From Alphaproteobacteria bacterium (lineage in GTDB: Bacteria; Pseudomonadota; Alphaproteobacteria; CAAHEQ01; UBA3637): a stretch of DNA of 53,289 nt. The notes under the pieces were generated by a model. It ran no database searches and was not told where the DNA came from. It saw only the letters and a list, made by a program, of their open reading frames with translations. A program made the position numbers and the translations under genes. Numbering within the stretch: position 1 is the first letter of the stretch; every line of letters starts with the position of its first letter. The DNA is taken from assembly GCA_015062385.1 (NCBI GenBank), contig SUUT01000010.1:1-53289 (forward strand), in the 5' to 3' direction. Of this stretch, positions 1 to 7,328 are shown piece after piece.

Positions 1-1581
1 CCGGCATTGCCGAATGATGAACAAGCTCGTAGACAATGTGCCGCTTGTTCTAATCGGGTATGGTTTTATCGTGGATGGGGAGATTATTATTGTGTTTTAA
101 AAGATTGCCCTGATGGGTATGTTAAATTTAATGGTGTATGTCAACCTTGTAAATTAACATGGCAATGCAATAGTAGTTCTTGGCCTCTTTGCCATGATTA
201 TTATTCTGCCCGCATTTGGGTGTCTGGTTTTCAAACATCAGCCGGAGATATGACAAGTACATGGAGTGCAGGATGTAATAAATGTGCTACTGCTGCTGAT
301 GAAAGCTTACGGGACAACAGACATATTGTTAATGCAACTATCGATAAAACTGTTTATTGTCCACATAAATGTGAGAGCGATCAATTTCAATCTATGTATG
401 GGACATGTTATGATTGTTCTGAAGAAACTTCTCCTAGCATGCGATTAAATGAACGCATATCCGGACATTTAAAAAATCTATGTACAACAATGTGTCAAAA
501 CAGAGAAATACAAGACAATAAATGTGTAAAAATATTAAATGATACCTGTGATGAAAAAACACAATTTAAAGGGGCTAATGGGAAGTGTTATGAGTGTAAT
601 CATGCCTCAAAAGTATTAGTAGAATCTGATGAGATTTCCGGTTGTTCTCAAAATTGTAATCGGGCATACGATAAAAACAATAAGTATTGTTATCCAATTT
701 GCGGTACTGGATATATTCAAGATTTTTCAGGGGCTTGTGTTGCTTGCTCTGATATTGGAAATGGTTATAACATAGGACACCAAGATGTTAAAAGTGATGT
801 AATTTTAAATGTGTGTACAACCGGATGTGGAGAAGGTGTCAATGAGTACTATAATACGGGATACTATTATTGTCGACCAACGAATTGTGGAAAAGGAAAT
901 ATACATGGTCATGGAGGATGCACTGCTTGTCCATCCAGTGGTACATCTAAATTAGCAAACAGTCAAACTGAATGCGAAGCATGTGGTAATCATATTTATT
1001 TAAATGGATATTGTGTTTATTATAAACCGGGGACATCAGGAGTCTGTAATAATGATAGTCCCGATACGACAAAATATCCAAATTACACAACCGGCGTATA
1101 TTATCGAGATAATACGGGAATATGTCGGCGATGTGATAGTCAAACATCAGCCTATAAAGCAACAGCAGAAGAATGTGCCAGCTGTAATGGTTTACGCCGC
1201 TTAACATCAGACGGACAATGTGTTCATGACGGTTGTACCGAAAATATCACTTTTTTAACCTTAACGGGATGTATGGAGTGTGATACATCAGAACTGAAAG
1301 TACAAGTTCCTAATAGTGTAGAAGCAAAAATGACATGTGAAAGTTGTTCCCGTCGTATTATGACAATTAATGCCAATTCAACAGAAGTAAATGCGTATTG
1401 TGTTGCTGAATGTGATGGTGATGAATGGCAAGATGTTGATGGTAGTTGTCACATCGGAGCAATAGATACACAAACAAATGAAATCGGATCGGATGAAGAG
1501 TCTCAATCCTTATGTCGTAAGTCCGGACGAACTGTTTATCAGGAGGGTTTTAAATTCTTTTGTGAACAATCTGAGCAATAA
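1..1581 (+). CDS. Cys-rich surface-type protein, 5' end outside window
   Basis: The frame is open from the first base of the window (Pro-Ala-Leu before the TTG at 7), so the true start lies upstream and only the C-terminal 526 or so residues are visible. The visible part is a string of short cysteine modules with CxxC or CxxxC pairs, such as CAAC, CQPC, CYDC, CYEC, CVAC, CTAC, CEAC, CRRC and CASC, spaced about 25-45 residues apart and rich in Asn, Tyr, Gly and Thr. This resembles extracellular disulfide-bonded repeat domains. The neighbouring gene has a pilin leader followed by similar Cys modules, so this gene may also begin with a pilin leader, but that part cannot be seen. The protein probably lies on the cell surface or in the periplasm. 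No enzymatic motif is visible. It ends at TAA 1579-1581, and an in-frame relic follows. Confidence 0.75.
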   Translation, partial: PALPNDEQARRQCAACSNRVWFYRGWGDYYCVLKDCPDGYVKFNGVCQPCKLTWQCNSSSWPLCHDYYSARIWVSGFQTSAGDMTSTWSAGCNKCATAADESLRDNRHIVNATIDKTVYCPHKCESDQFQSMYGTCYDCSEETSPSMRLNERISGHLKNLCTTMCQNREIQDNKCVKILNDTCDEKTQFKGANGKCYECNHASKVLVESDEISGCSQNCNRAYDKNNKYCYPICGTGYIQDFSGACVACSDIGNGYNIGHQDVKSDVILNVCTTGCGEGVNEYYNTGYYYCRPTNCGKGNIHGHGGCTACPSSGTSKLANSQTECEACGNHIYLNGYCVYYKPGTSGVCNNDSPDTTKYPNYTTGVYYRDNTGICRRCDSQTSAYKATAEECASCNGLRRLTSDGQCVHDGCTENITFLTLTGCMECDTSELKVQVPNSVEAKMTCESCSRRIMTINANSTEVNAYCVAECDGDEWQDVDGSCHIGAIDTQTNEIGSDEESQSLCRKSGRTVYQEGFKFFCEQSEQ

Positions 1582-1632
1582 TTTTTCTTGTTATGAATGG
1601 ACGATTTTTTGTGTTTCCTATCTTTTTGTTAG

Positions 1633-1761
1633 AACCTGGTTAAAGTGGGACAAGGTGGATGTGTCACATCTACCGAGATGTTAAAACAAGTTCAACATTA
1701 TGGTAAGTGTAAAAAGAATATAGCAATACACGTAATGAGCATAATAAAACGAATTGTATAA
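1633..1761 (+). pseudogene. possible decayed 3' continuation of the upstream Cys-rich gene
   Basis: After the stop at 1579 the same frame meets TGA (about 1594) and TAG (1630), then stays open for 42 codons from 1633 to TAA 1759. It contains two cysteines in a plausible protein-like stretch (GQGGCVTSTEM, then YGKCKKN). A 9-bp hairpin at 1654-1674 (GGTGGATGT with a complementary arm) lies inside it. Two blocks, CCGAGATG at 1673 and GTAAGTGTAAA at 1703, recur with almost the same spacing at 27457 and 27488. A relic is the simplest reading, but it could equally be non-coding. Confidence 0.25.
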
Positions 1762-1777
1762 AAGCCGCTATCTGTAG

Positions 1778-1924
1778 TAAAAGGGACGTATAAATGCAAC
1801 ACTTTTTTTCACTTTTTTGAATTTTTTTTGATTTTGACTAAATAATTCAACTCAAACAATAATCTTTCATTTTCTTAAAAATCCGATTCTTCCGATTCGA
1901 AGCGGGAAAAAAAGGTCCCTTTTA
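1778..1924 (+). promoter_or_regulatory. inverted-repeat-bounded leader element, copy 1
   Basis: The left arm TAAAAGGGAC (1778-1787) is perfectly complementary to the right arm GTCCCTTTTA (1915-1924). Directly inside the left arm is GTATAAATGCAAC, then T-rich sequence with ACTTTTTTGA. Directly before the right arm is GGGAAAAAAAGG. Copies at 27733, 34636 and 52652 share the same block order. The start codon of the pilin-fusion gene lies 44 nt beyond the right arm, at 1968. The matched arms and the constant placement point to a regulatory leader, but RNA-level and DNA-level functions cannot be separated from sequence alone. Confidence 0.7.
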
Positions 1925-1967
1925 TTACACTTATTGTTATAAGATAATTTTATAGTTAGGGGAAAAT

Positions 1968-3959
1968 ATGCGAATTAAAGTTAATGAAATTGGTCGGAGT
2001 ATGGTGGAAATGCTAGGTGTATTGGCAATTATCGGGATTTTATCGATTACCGGTGTTGGTACATATCAATATGCGTTAACTGCCCATCAAGCCGGTAAAG
2101 TACAAGATGTACTCGGTAAAGCCAAAATATTGGCACAAACGGATTCTCGAACATCACATGCATTAGAAGTCAACCGTTTCATTAAATCTGCACTTCCCGA
2201 ATATTCTTCGGATGACAAAAAATCCATGGTTAAATTAGTTAATGGAAAGTATCAGGTAACGACCTTTAAAGTTGTCCATAAGGTTTGTGAAAAACTCCTT
2301 CAAAAAGAAAGTATTTTTAATGAAATGGGTATTTCCGTTTTAACAAAAATATGCGGGAATCAAAATAGTAAAGTAAATATGGTATTTGAATTTAATGCAA
2401 CACAAACTGTTGAAACAGGAACTCATTTTGATGGTAACAATTCTTCAACAGTTGAACCACAGTCCTGTCCCGATAAAATGGTATATCGCCAAAAGAATGA
2501 TGGTACTTACGGATGTATTTGTCGTCACGAATATGAATTTGGAGATAATTGCGAACGATGTTATCCACCCAAAGAGTGGTTTGATACGGAAAATATATGT
2601 CGTTGTCCGGATTATAAACCACATTGGTACAATGAAGATTGTGTAGAATGTGTTGAAAATACACATTGTACATTACCGATGCCCGTTTGTAATGAAAGTC
2701 ATTTTTGTGAATCTTGTCCATCTGAAAAACCATACTATAATGAAACAACAAAAGTTTGTGAATCCTGTTCAACGAATTACCCTGTTTATGATGTAGATGA
2801 TAATCAATGTATCACATGTTATGCGGCAAACAGTGCAAAACCGTATTGGAATGGGACAACGTGTACAACTTGTCCGACAGAAACGCCGGTGTGGAGTACA
2901 ACGCAAAATAAATGTATCACATGTTATACGGCAAACAGTTCAAAACCGTATTGGAATGGGACAACATGTACAACTTGTCCGACAGAAACGCCGGTGTGGA
3001 GTACAACGCAAAATAAGTGTATCACATGTTATGCGGCAAACAGTTCAAAACCGTATTGGAATGGGACAACGTGTACAACTTGCCCGACAGAAACACCGGT
3101 ATGGAGTACAACGCAAAATAAATGTATCACATGTTATGCGGCAAACAGTTCAAAACCGTATTGGAACGGGACAATGTGTACAACTTGTCCGACAGAAACG
3201 CCGGTGTGGAGTACAACGCAAAATAAGTGTATCACATGTTATGCGGCAAACAGTTCAAAACCGTATTGGAACGGGACAACGTGTACAACTTGCCCGACAG
3301 AAACACCGGTATGGAGTACAACGCAAAATAAGTGTATCACATGTTATACGGCAAACAGTGCAAAACCGTATTGGAATGGGACAACGTGTACAACTTGTCC
3401 GACAGAAACGCCGGTGTGGAGTACAACGCAAAATAAGTGTATCACATGTTATGCGGCAAATAGTGTAACGCCATATTGGAATTCTTCAACAAAGATATGC
3501 GAGGCTTGTCCTAAAACAAGACCACAATATGATGCTTCAACAAACACCTGTGGTTGTCCGGATGGTGCGACGGTTGTAAATGATGTTTGTACGATTGTAT
3601 TACGTAATGATGGTGGATTTAATGCTTGTCCTTGGGGACCGGCACCGGGATGTATTCCGGTTGTTACAAAGTTTGGTCCATATAACTATAATTATAAAGT
3701 ATATGTAGATGGTTATGTAGATGATAATCTTCGGTTTTATGTAAATAGTACTAATATGCCGTCTGAAAGTCATTATAATAGTTGGTGTGACTGGATTACC
3801 GGTACGATTGTTAAATCGGTTGGATATAATCATTATTGGCAAAATGAGTTAATGGGCACATTAAATGCCGGTGACCATGGCGGATTACTTGCTTATTCTT
3901 CCAGTGGGTGTTGCTATTGGAAAAATCCAGGGAAGGTATGGTTAGAATTGGTTCCGTAA
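1968..3959 (+). CDS. type IV pilin-like N-terminus fused to tandem Cys-rich repeats
   Basis: The 663-residue protein starts at an ATG preceded by AGGGGAAAAT. Residues 1-9 form a short charged leader ending in Gly. They are followed by RSMVEMLGVLAIIG, which keeps the conserved Glu at mature position +5 and a hydrophobic helix, as in type IV prepilins. Residues of about 30-150 resemble a pilin head. From about residue 165 the protein turns Cys-rich. Residues of about 282-491 are six 35-residue repeats (ITCYAANS..KPYWNGTTC, then TTCPTETPVWSTTQNKC), followed by a degenerate seventh. The last 120 or so residues are a different domain rich in Tyr, Asn, Gly and Trp, perhaps a tip or adhesin domain. 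It is probably exported, processed by a prepilin peptidase (a candidate is at 29360) and displayed on the surface. The regulatory element at 1778-1924 lies just upstream. No function beyond adhesion or pilus-tip display can be argued. Confidence 0.85.
   Translation: MRIKVNEIGRSMVEMLGVLAIIGILSITGVGTYQYALTAHQAGKVQDVLGKAKILAQTDSRTSHALEVNRFIKSALPEYSSDDKKSMVKLVNGKYQVTTFKVVHKVCEKLLQKESIFNEMGISVLTKICGNQNSKVNMVFEFNATQTVETGTHFDGNNSSTVEPQSCPDKMVYRQKNDGTYGCICRHEYEFGDNCERCYPPKEWFDTENICRCPDYKPHWYNEDCVECVENTHCTLPMPVCNESHFCESCPSEKPYYNETTKVCESCSTNYPVYDVDDNQCITCYAANSAKPYWNGTTCTTCPTETPVWSTTQNKCITCYTANSSKPYWNGTTCTTCPTETPVWSTTQNKCITCYAANSSKPYWNGTTCTTCPTETPVWSTTQNKCITCYAANSSKPYWNGTMCTTCPTETPVWSTTQNKCITCYAANSSKPYWNGTTCTTCPTETPVWSTTQNKCITCYTANSAKPYWNGTTCTTCPTETPVWSTTQNKCITCYAANSVTPYWNSSTKICEACPKTRPQYDASTNTCGCPDGATVVNDVCTIVLRNDGGFNACPWGPAPGCIPVVTKFGPYNYNYKVYVDGYVDDNLRFYVNSTNMPSESHYNSWCDWITGTIVKSVGYNHYWQNELMGTLNAGDHGGLLAYSSSGCCYWKNPGKVWLELVP
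2811..3440 (+). repeat. six tandem 105-bp coding repeats
   Basis: Units start at 2811, 2916, 3021, 3126, 3231 and 3336, and a degenerate seventh begins at 3441. Each begins ATCACATGTTATRCGG and encodes 35 residues with four cysteines. Units differ by only a few bases (for example GCGG/ACGG, AATGGG/AACGGG, ACG/ATG), and most of these changes are silent or conservative. This indicates recent expansion or gene conversion and makes copy-number change by slippage likely. The +2 frame is also open across the array because the period is a multiple of three. That open frame is a by-product. Confidence 0.95.
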
Positions 3960-3974
3960 TTGCTGAAATGAAGA

Positions 3975-4000
3975 ACGGTGGGATTTTATATTCCCACCGT
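3975..4000. terminator. bidirectional hairpin terminator between the pilin-fusion gene and the suf operon
   Basis: A perfect 9-bp stem, ACGGTGGGA (3975-3983) with TCCCACCGT (3992-4000), has an 8-nt loop. It sits between the convergent ends of the pilin-fusion gene (3959) and sufT (4015). The T-runs on both sides are weak, so it is probably a shared terminator. Confidence 0.7.
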
Positions 4001-4014
4001 AAATTTCGTTAATT

Positions 4015-4476
4015 TTAAAATCCCATCATCAGTTTAATTTCATCGGATAGACGGTCAATTGTCCATGGCGGTTCAAACGTTAATTCTACCGTTACTTGGC
4101 CAACTCCTTGTACCGATGAAACGGCATGAGCAACCATTGACGGCATTTCTCCTGCAATCGGGCAGGTAGGAGAAGTTAGTGTCATAATAATTTTGACGTC
4201 CCCGTTTTCTTCTTGAATAATGTCATAAATAAGTCCTAATTCATAAATATCTAAAAGTAATTCCGGATCTTGAACAGCTTTTAATGCCCCGATAATTAAT
4301 TCTTTATCTGCTTTCGGAACGCCTTCTTGTAGAGGCGTACCGACTGTTGCACTTAACAAAGGTAATTCAATGGATGTTTGTGCTAATTCATTGAGTGTGT
4401 TTTGAAAATTGTCCGTTTGATTTGTGTCATTGGTTGGTATATTTTCGGATAAAGTGTTTTCTTTGTTTTCTGTCAT
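4015..4476 (-). CDS. sufT: SufT-like Fe-S cluster assembly protein (MIP18/DUF59 family)
   Basis: This 153-residue protein has a polar, low-complexity N-terminal 45 residues, then the MIP18/DUF59 domain. Visible motifs are the DPELLLDIYELGLIYDI segment, typical of SufT/PaaD-like proteins, and TSPTCPIAG, which carries the conserved cysteine. The C-terminus contains ELTFEPPW. Family members help maturation of Fe-S proteins and accompany sufBCDS in many bacteria. It is the last gene of the minus-strand suf operon, 11 bp after sufS, and ends at the shared terminator at 3975-4000. The role in Fe-S targeting is known from the family. The precise client proteins cannot be inferred. Confidence 0.9.
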   Translation of the reverse strand: MTENKENTLSENIPTNDTNQTDNFQNTLNELAQTSIELPLLSATVGTPLQEGVPKADKELIIGALKAVQDPELLLDIYELGLIYDIIQEENGDVKIIMTLTSPTCPIAGEMPSMVAHAVSSVQGVGQVTVELTFEPPWTIDRLSDEIKLMMGF

Positions 4477-4487
4477 ATAAAGATTTC

Positions 4488-5693
4488 CTATTCAAATAAG
4501 GTAATTGCTTTTTTTAAAGCAGCAATAAATGCATCAATATCTTGGGTGTCATTATAAAGACCTAATGAAACTCTTAAAGAAACACTCGATTTAAAACATT
4601 CATGTATCGGCATGGCACAATGGTGTCCTACTCGTACACATATATGTTGTTTTCCTAATGCAAAAGCAATATCTGACGGATGAATGCCGTTAACAACAAA
4701 AGAAACAATTCCTTGTTTAATGTTTGTATCTGTTCCTATAAATGATATAGACGGAATTTCTGTTAGTCGTTCCAATAAATAATGTGTTAATTGTTTCTCG
4801 GAAATTTCGATTTGTTTCATGCCGATTTGATTTAAATAATCAATAGCAACACCTAATCCGACAGCTTCTACAAATGGGGGAGTTCCGGCTTCAAATTTAT
4901 TCGGAATATCTGAAAACGTTGTCTCCTCAATGGAAACTGTTTTTATCATATCCCCTCCGTATTGATAAGGCGGTAATTGATTTAATGCTTCTTTTTTGCC
5001 ATATAAAACACCAATGCCGGTTGGACCATATAATTTGTGCCCTGAAAAAACAAAGAAATCACAGTTTAGTGCTTGTACATCAATTGGCATATGGGCAATG
5101 CTTTGTGAGCCATCTATTAAAACCATAGCCCCAACATTGTGTGCCAATTCAATTAATTCTTCAATCGGATTTTTAACGCCTAGTACATTGGATACGTGGG
5201 TTAAGGCAACAATTTTTGTTTTTTTCGATAATTTTGCTTTAAAATCAGAAATATCAAGTTGTCCGTCCTCGCTTATCCGAACGGCTTTAAATGTTGCACC
5301 GCTTAATAAACAAGCTTGTTGCCATGGTACGAAATTGGCATGATGTTCCGATTCGGAAATTAACACTTCATCTCCGGTTTTTAATAAACGGGAGAAACCG
5401 CTTGCAACTAAATTAATACTTTCGGTTGCTCCTTTTGTAAAGATGACTTGTTTAACAGGTGCATGAATAAAATTGGCTACTGTTTGACGGGCATTTTCAT
5501 ATTTTTGTGTAGCTATATTGGCTAAATCACAACTTCCCCGATGAACGTTTGCATAAGAAGTGGAATAAAAATCAACAAGTTCCTGAATGACACATCGGGG
5601 TTTTTGTGTTGAAGCTGCCGAATCCAAAAAAATAATGGATGTGTTTTGAAAAATCGGAAAATCTTTTTTATAAATGTTCATTTTGTATGCCAT
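4488..5693 (-). CDS. sufS: cysteine desulfurase SufS
   Basis: This is a 401-residue group II cysteine desulfurase. It is a PLP-dependent enzyme that removes sulfur from L-cysteine for SufBCD. The PLP lysine lies in SGHKLYGPTGIG (about residue 220), the His/Asp cofactor region is DGSQSIAHMP, and the active-site cysteine is in RVGHHCAMP (about residue 360). Length is normal for the family. The start at 5693 is supported by AGGAGC five bases upstream, although an in-frame ATG four codons later (5681) is possible. It lies between sufD and sufT with short gaps. No SufE or SufU sulfur-acceptor gene occurs in this operon, so the acceptor is either encoded elsewhere or absent. Confidence 0.95.
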   Translation of the reverse strand: MAYKMNIYKKDFPIFQNTSIIFLDSAASTQKPRCVIQELVDFYSTSYANVHRGSCDLANIATQKYENARQTVANFIHAPVKQVIFTKGATESINLVASGFSRLLKTGDEVLISESEHHANFVPWQQACLLSGATFKAVRISEDGQLDISDFKAKLSKKTKIVALTHVSNVLGVKNPIEELIELAHNVGAMVLIDGSQSIAHMPIDVQALNCDFFVFSGHKLYGPTGIGVLYGKKEALNQLPPYQYGGDMIKTVSIEETTFSDIPNKFEAGTPPFVEAVGLGVAIDYLNQIGMKQIEISEKQLTHYLLERLTEIPSISFIGTDTNIKQGIVSFVVNGIHPSDIAFALGKQHICVRVGHHCAMPIHECFKSSVSLRVSLGLYNDTQDIDAFIAALKKAITLFE

Positions 5694-5703
5694 TGCTCCT
5701 GTT

Positions 5704-6324
5704 TTATAAATATGTATTCATCCAGTCTGTTGTCAATACCTGATATTCTTCCGGTATTAAATCAGCAATAAATGCATTTAATAACAGTTGATAAGCTGTT
5801 TTTTTATTAATCCCCCGACTTTGCATATAAAAGATTTGATTTTTGTCGAGTGGACCAATGGCAGAACCATGAGAACACTGGACATCATCAGCAAAAATTT
5901 CAAGTTCGGGAATTGCCTGTACCCGGGCGTTTTCCGATAATAAAATGGCTCGATGATTTTGGTTTCCGATACATTTTTGTGAATTATATGGCATACGAAT
6001 AACCCCATTGAATGACACAACGGATGAATCTGTTGCAAGACCCCGAATAAGTTGTTCGGAATGAGTATCCGGTGCAGCATGTGTGACATCAATTGTTAAA
6101 TTTAATTGTTCATTCCGTGCCGCTAAATATACACACTGAACTTTACAAGAAGACCCTTTATCAAGTAGGTTAATTTTTAAGTTTAAATTACCGGAAAAGT
6201 GCAAACAAATACAATCAAAAGAATCTGAACCGGTAACATTAATAACCGTTTCGTTGCTTGGATAGACAGTTGTTTCAAACTGCCCGTTTTTTTTAATCAG
6301 ACAGATGTTATTTAAATTCTTCAT
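5704..6324 (-). CDS. sufD: short SufD-like subunit of the SufBCD scaffold
   Basis: The C-terminal core is clearly SufB/SufD family: CSHGSAIGPLDKNQIFYMQSRG is followed by the helical tail that normally contacts SufC. SufD pairs with SufB and SufC on the cytosolic Fe-S scaffold. At about 206 residues it is roughly half the length of well-studied SufD proteins (about 420), and the N-terminal half is missing. The start at 6324 (MKNLNN) is preferred because GGAAG lies nine bases upstream. The longer option at 6342 has no convincing ribosome-binding site. Either way it overlaps the end of sufC, which suggests translational coupling. No frameshift relic of a longer N-terminus appears in the upstream sequence, which is sufC itself. 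Confidence 0.85.
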   Translation of the reverse strand: MKNLNNICLIKKNGQFETTVYPSNETVINVTGSDSFDCICLHFSGNLNLKINLLDKGSSCKVQCVYLAARNEQLNLTIDVTHAAPDTHSEQLIRGLATDSSVVSFNGVIRMPYNSQKCIGNQNHRAILLSENARVQAIPELEIFADDVQCSHGSAIGPLDKNQIFYMQSRGINKKTAYQLLLNAFIADLIPEEYQVLTTDWMNTYL

Positions 6325-7051
6325 ATCCGTTATCTTCCACATAGGCTGCCAAAGTTTTATCTCCGGATTTTACGATTTTACCGTTGACCATAATATGAAT
6401 GTAATCCGGTTCAATATAGGTTAATAATCGTTGAAAGTGTGTAATCATTAAAAATGAACGATGTGGTTCCCGTAAAACATTAATTCCGTCCGAAACCACT
6501 TTTAATGCATCTACATCTAATCCGGAATCCATTTCATCCAAAATACAAAAATCCGGTTCCAAAAAAGCCATTTGAAATGTTTCTGTTTTCTTTTTTTCTC
6601 CACCGGAGAAACCGACGTTTACGGCTCTTTTTAGCATTTCGTCCGTTACGTTTAATGCTTGTGCACGGGTTTTTAAGCGTTTCATATATTGAACGGCATC
6701 AATTGGTTTTTCGTCTAAATATTTACGTTTGGCATTGAGTGCTGTTTTTAAAAATAATGCCGTGCTGACTCCGGGTAATTCTGTTGGATGTTGAAAAGCT
6801 AAAAAGACTCCGTTGTTTGCTCGTTCATCCGGCGACATTTGTAATAAATCTTTTCCTTTAAAGTAAATACTGCCTTGTGTCACCTGATATGCCGGATGTC
6901 CTGCTAAAACGTTAGCAAGCGTACTTTTTCCGGAACCGTTTGGACCCATAATAACATGGACTTCACCTGTATTGATTGTTAAAGAAAATCCGTTTAAAAT
7001 GGATTTGTTTTCAACATTGACACATAAATCTTTAATTTCCAAAAATGCCAT
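6308..7051 (-). CDS. sufC: SufC ATPase of the Fe-S assembly scaffold
   Basis: This is a 247-residue ABC-type ATPase. Walker A is GPNGSGKST (about residues 36-44), the Q-loop region is FLAFQHP, the signature is FSGGEKKKTE (about 149), Walker B is FCILDEMDSGLD (about 170), and the switch histidine is in MITHFQR. These match SufC, the soluble ATPase that binds SufB and SufD, and not a transporter ATPase. Length is typical. It lies 1 bp after the MazG-like gene and overlaps sufD, so all are probably translated from one transcript. Confidence 0.95.
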   Translation of the reverse strand: MAFLEIKDLCVNVENKSILNGFSLTINTGEVHVIMGPNGSGKSTLANVLAGHPAYQVTQGSIYFKGKDLLQMSPDERANNGVFLAFQHPTELPGVSTALFLKTALNAKRKYLDEKPIDAVQYMKRLKTRAQALNVTDEMLKRAVNVGFSGGEKKKTETFQMAFLEPDFCILDEMDSGLDVDALKVVSDGINVLREPHRSFLMITHFQRLLTYIEPDYIHIMVNGKIVKSGDKTLAAYVEDNGYEEFK

Positions 7052-7052
7052 A

Positions 7053-7328
7053 TTAATCCTCTAATCTTGCTTTAACTTTTTCTAATTTAACGGGAATTCT
7101 TTGTTTGACTGCCTCATCAATTTGGTAGATATATTTGAGTTGTTCTAACATAATTTCAACATCGGCAACTTCATCAATAATTGCATCAACATTATCTTTT
7201 CGGCGATTAATATTTTTTAGAATTTCTTTTTGTAATTCGCTCATTTCTTCCAAAACCATTAAAAGCTGAGCATGATTTCCCCATTTTGCGATAGCTTTCT
7301 TTAAAATGTTTGTTGATACTTTATTCAT
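7053..7328 (-). CDS. MazG-like nucleotide pyrophosphohydrolase-family small protein
   Basis: This 91-residue all-helical protein has the acidic motif of the MazG/all-alpha NTP pyrophosphohydrolase superfamily: EEMSELQKE (about residues 27-35) and, 20 or so residues on, DEVADVEIMLEQL. Those acidic residues normally bind Mg2+ and the nucleotide triphosphate. The stop of sufB (TAA ending at 7328) overlaps its start, and sufC follows after 1 bp, so it is embedded in the suf operon between sufB and sufC. That position is unusual for this family. It may be a nucleotide-sanitising enzyme carried along or one tied to Fe-S stress. The function is an inference from the motif only. Confidence 0.75.
   Translation of the reverse strand: MNKVSTNILKKAIAKWGNHAQLLMVLEEMSELQKEILKNINRRKDNVDAIIDEVADVEIMLEQLKYIYQIDEAVKQRIPVKLEKVKARLED

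Noticed and set aside
1789-1794. TATAAA/TATAAT next to the left arm of the element as a -10 box
   Set aside because: No copy has a recognisable -35 at 16-18 bp upstream, so a standard promoter is not supported. It may still be part of a non-standard one.
1902-1924. Local GGGA/TCCC hairpin with T-tract at the right end of the element as a simple terminator
   Set aside because: Copies 2 and 4 have TACC in place of TCCC while GGGA is unchanged, so the local stem is not conserved. Pairing with the distant left arm is conserved in all four copies.
2811-3440. Direct repeats considered as a CRISPR array
   Set aside because: Units are contiguous, with no unique spacers, and are translated in frame as Cys-rich modules.
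2797-3468. Long second open frame overlapping the pilin-fusion repeats
   Set aside because: The 105-bp period is a multiple of three, so any frame without a stop in one unit stays open across all six. It lacks a ribosome-binding site and the other frame has the clear protein features.
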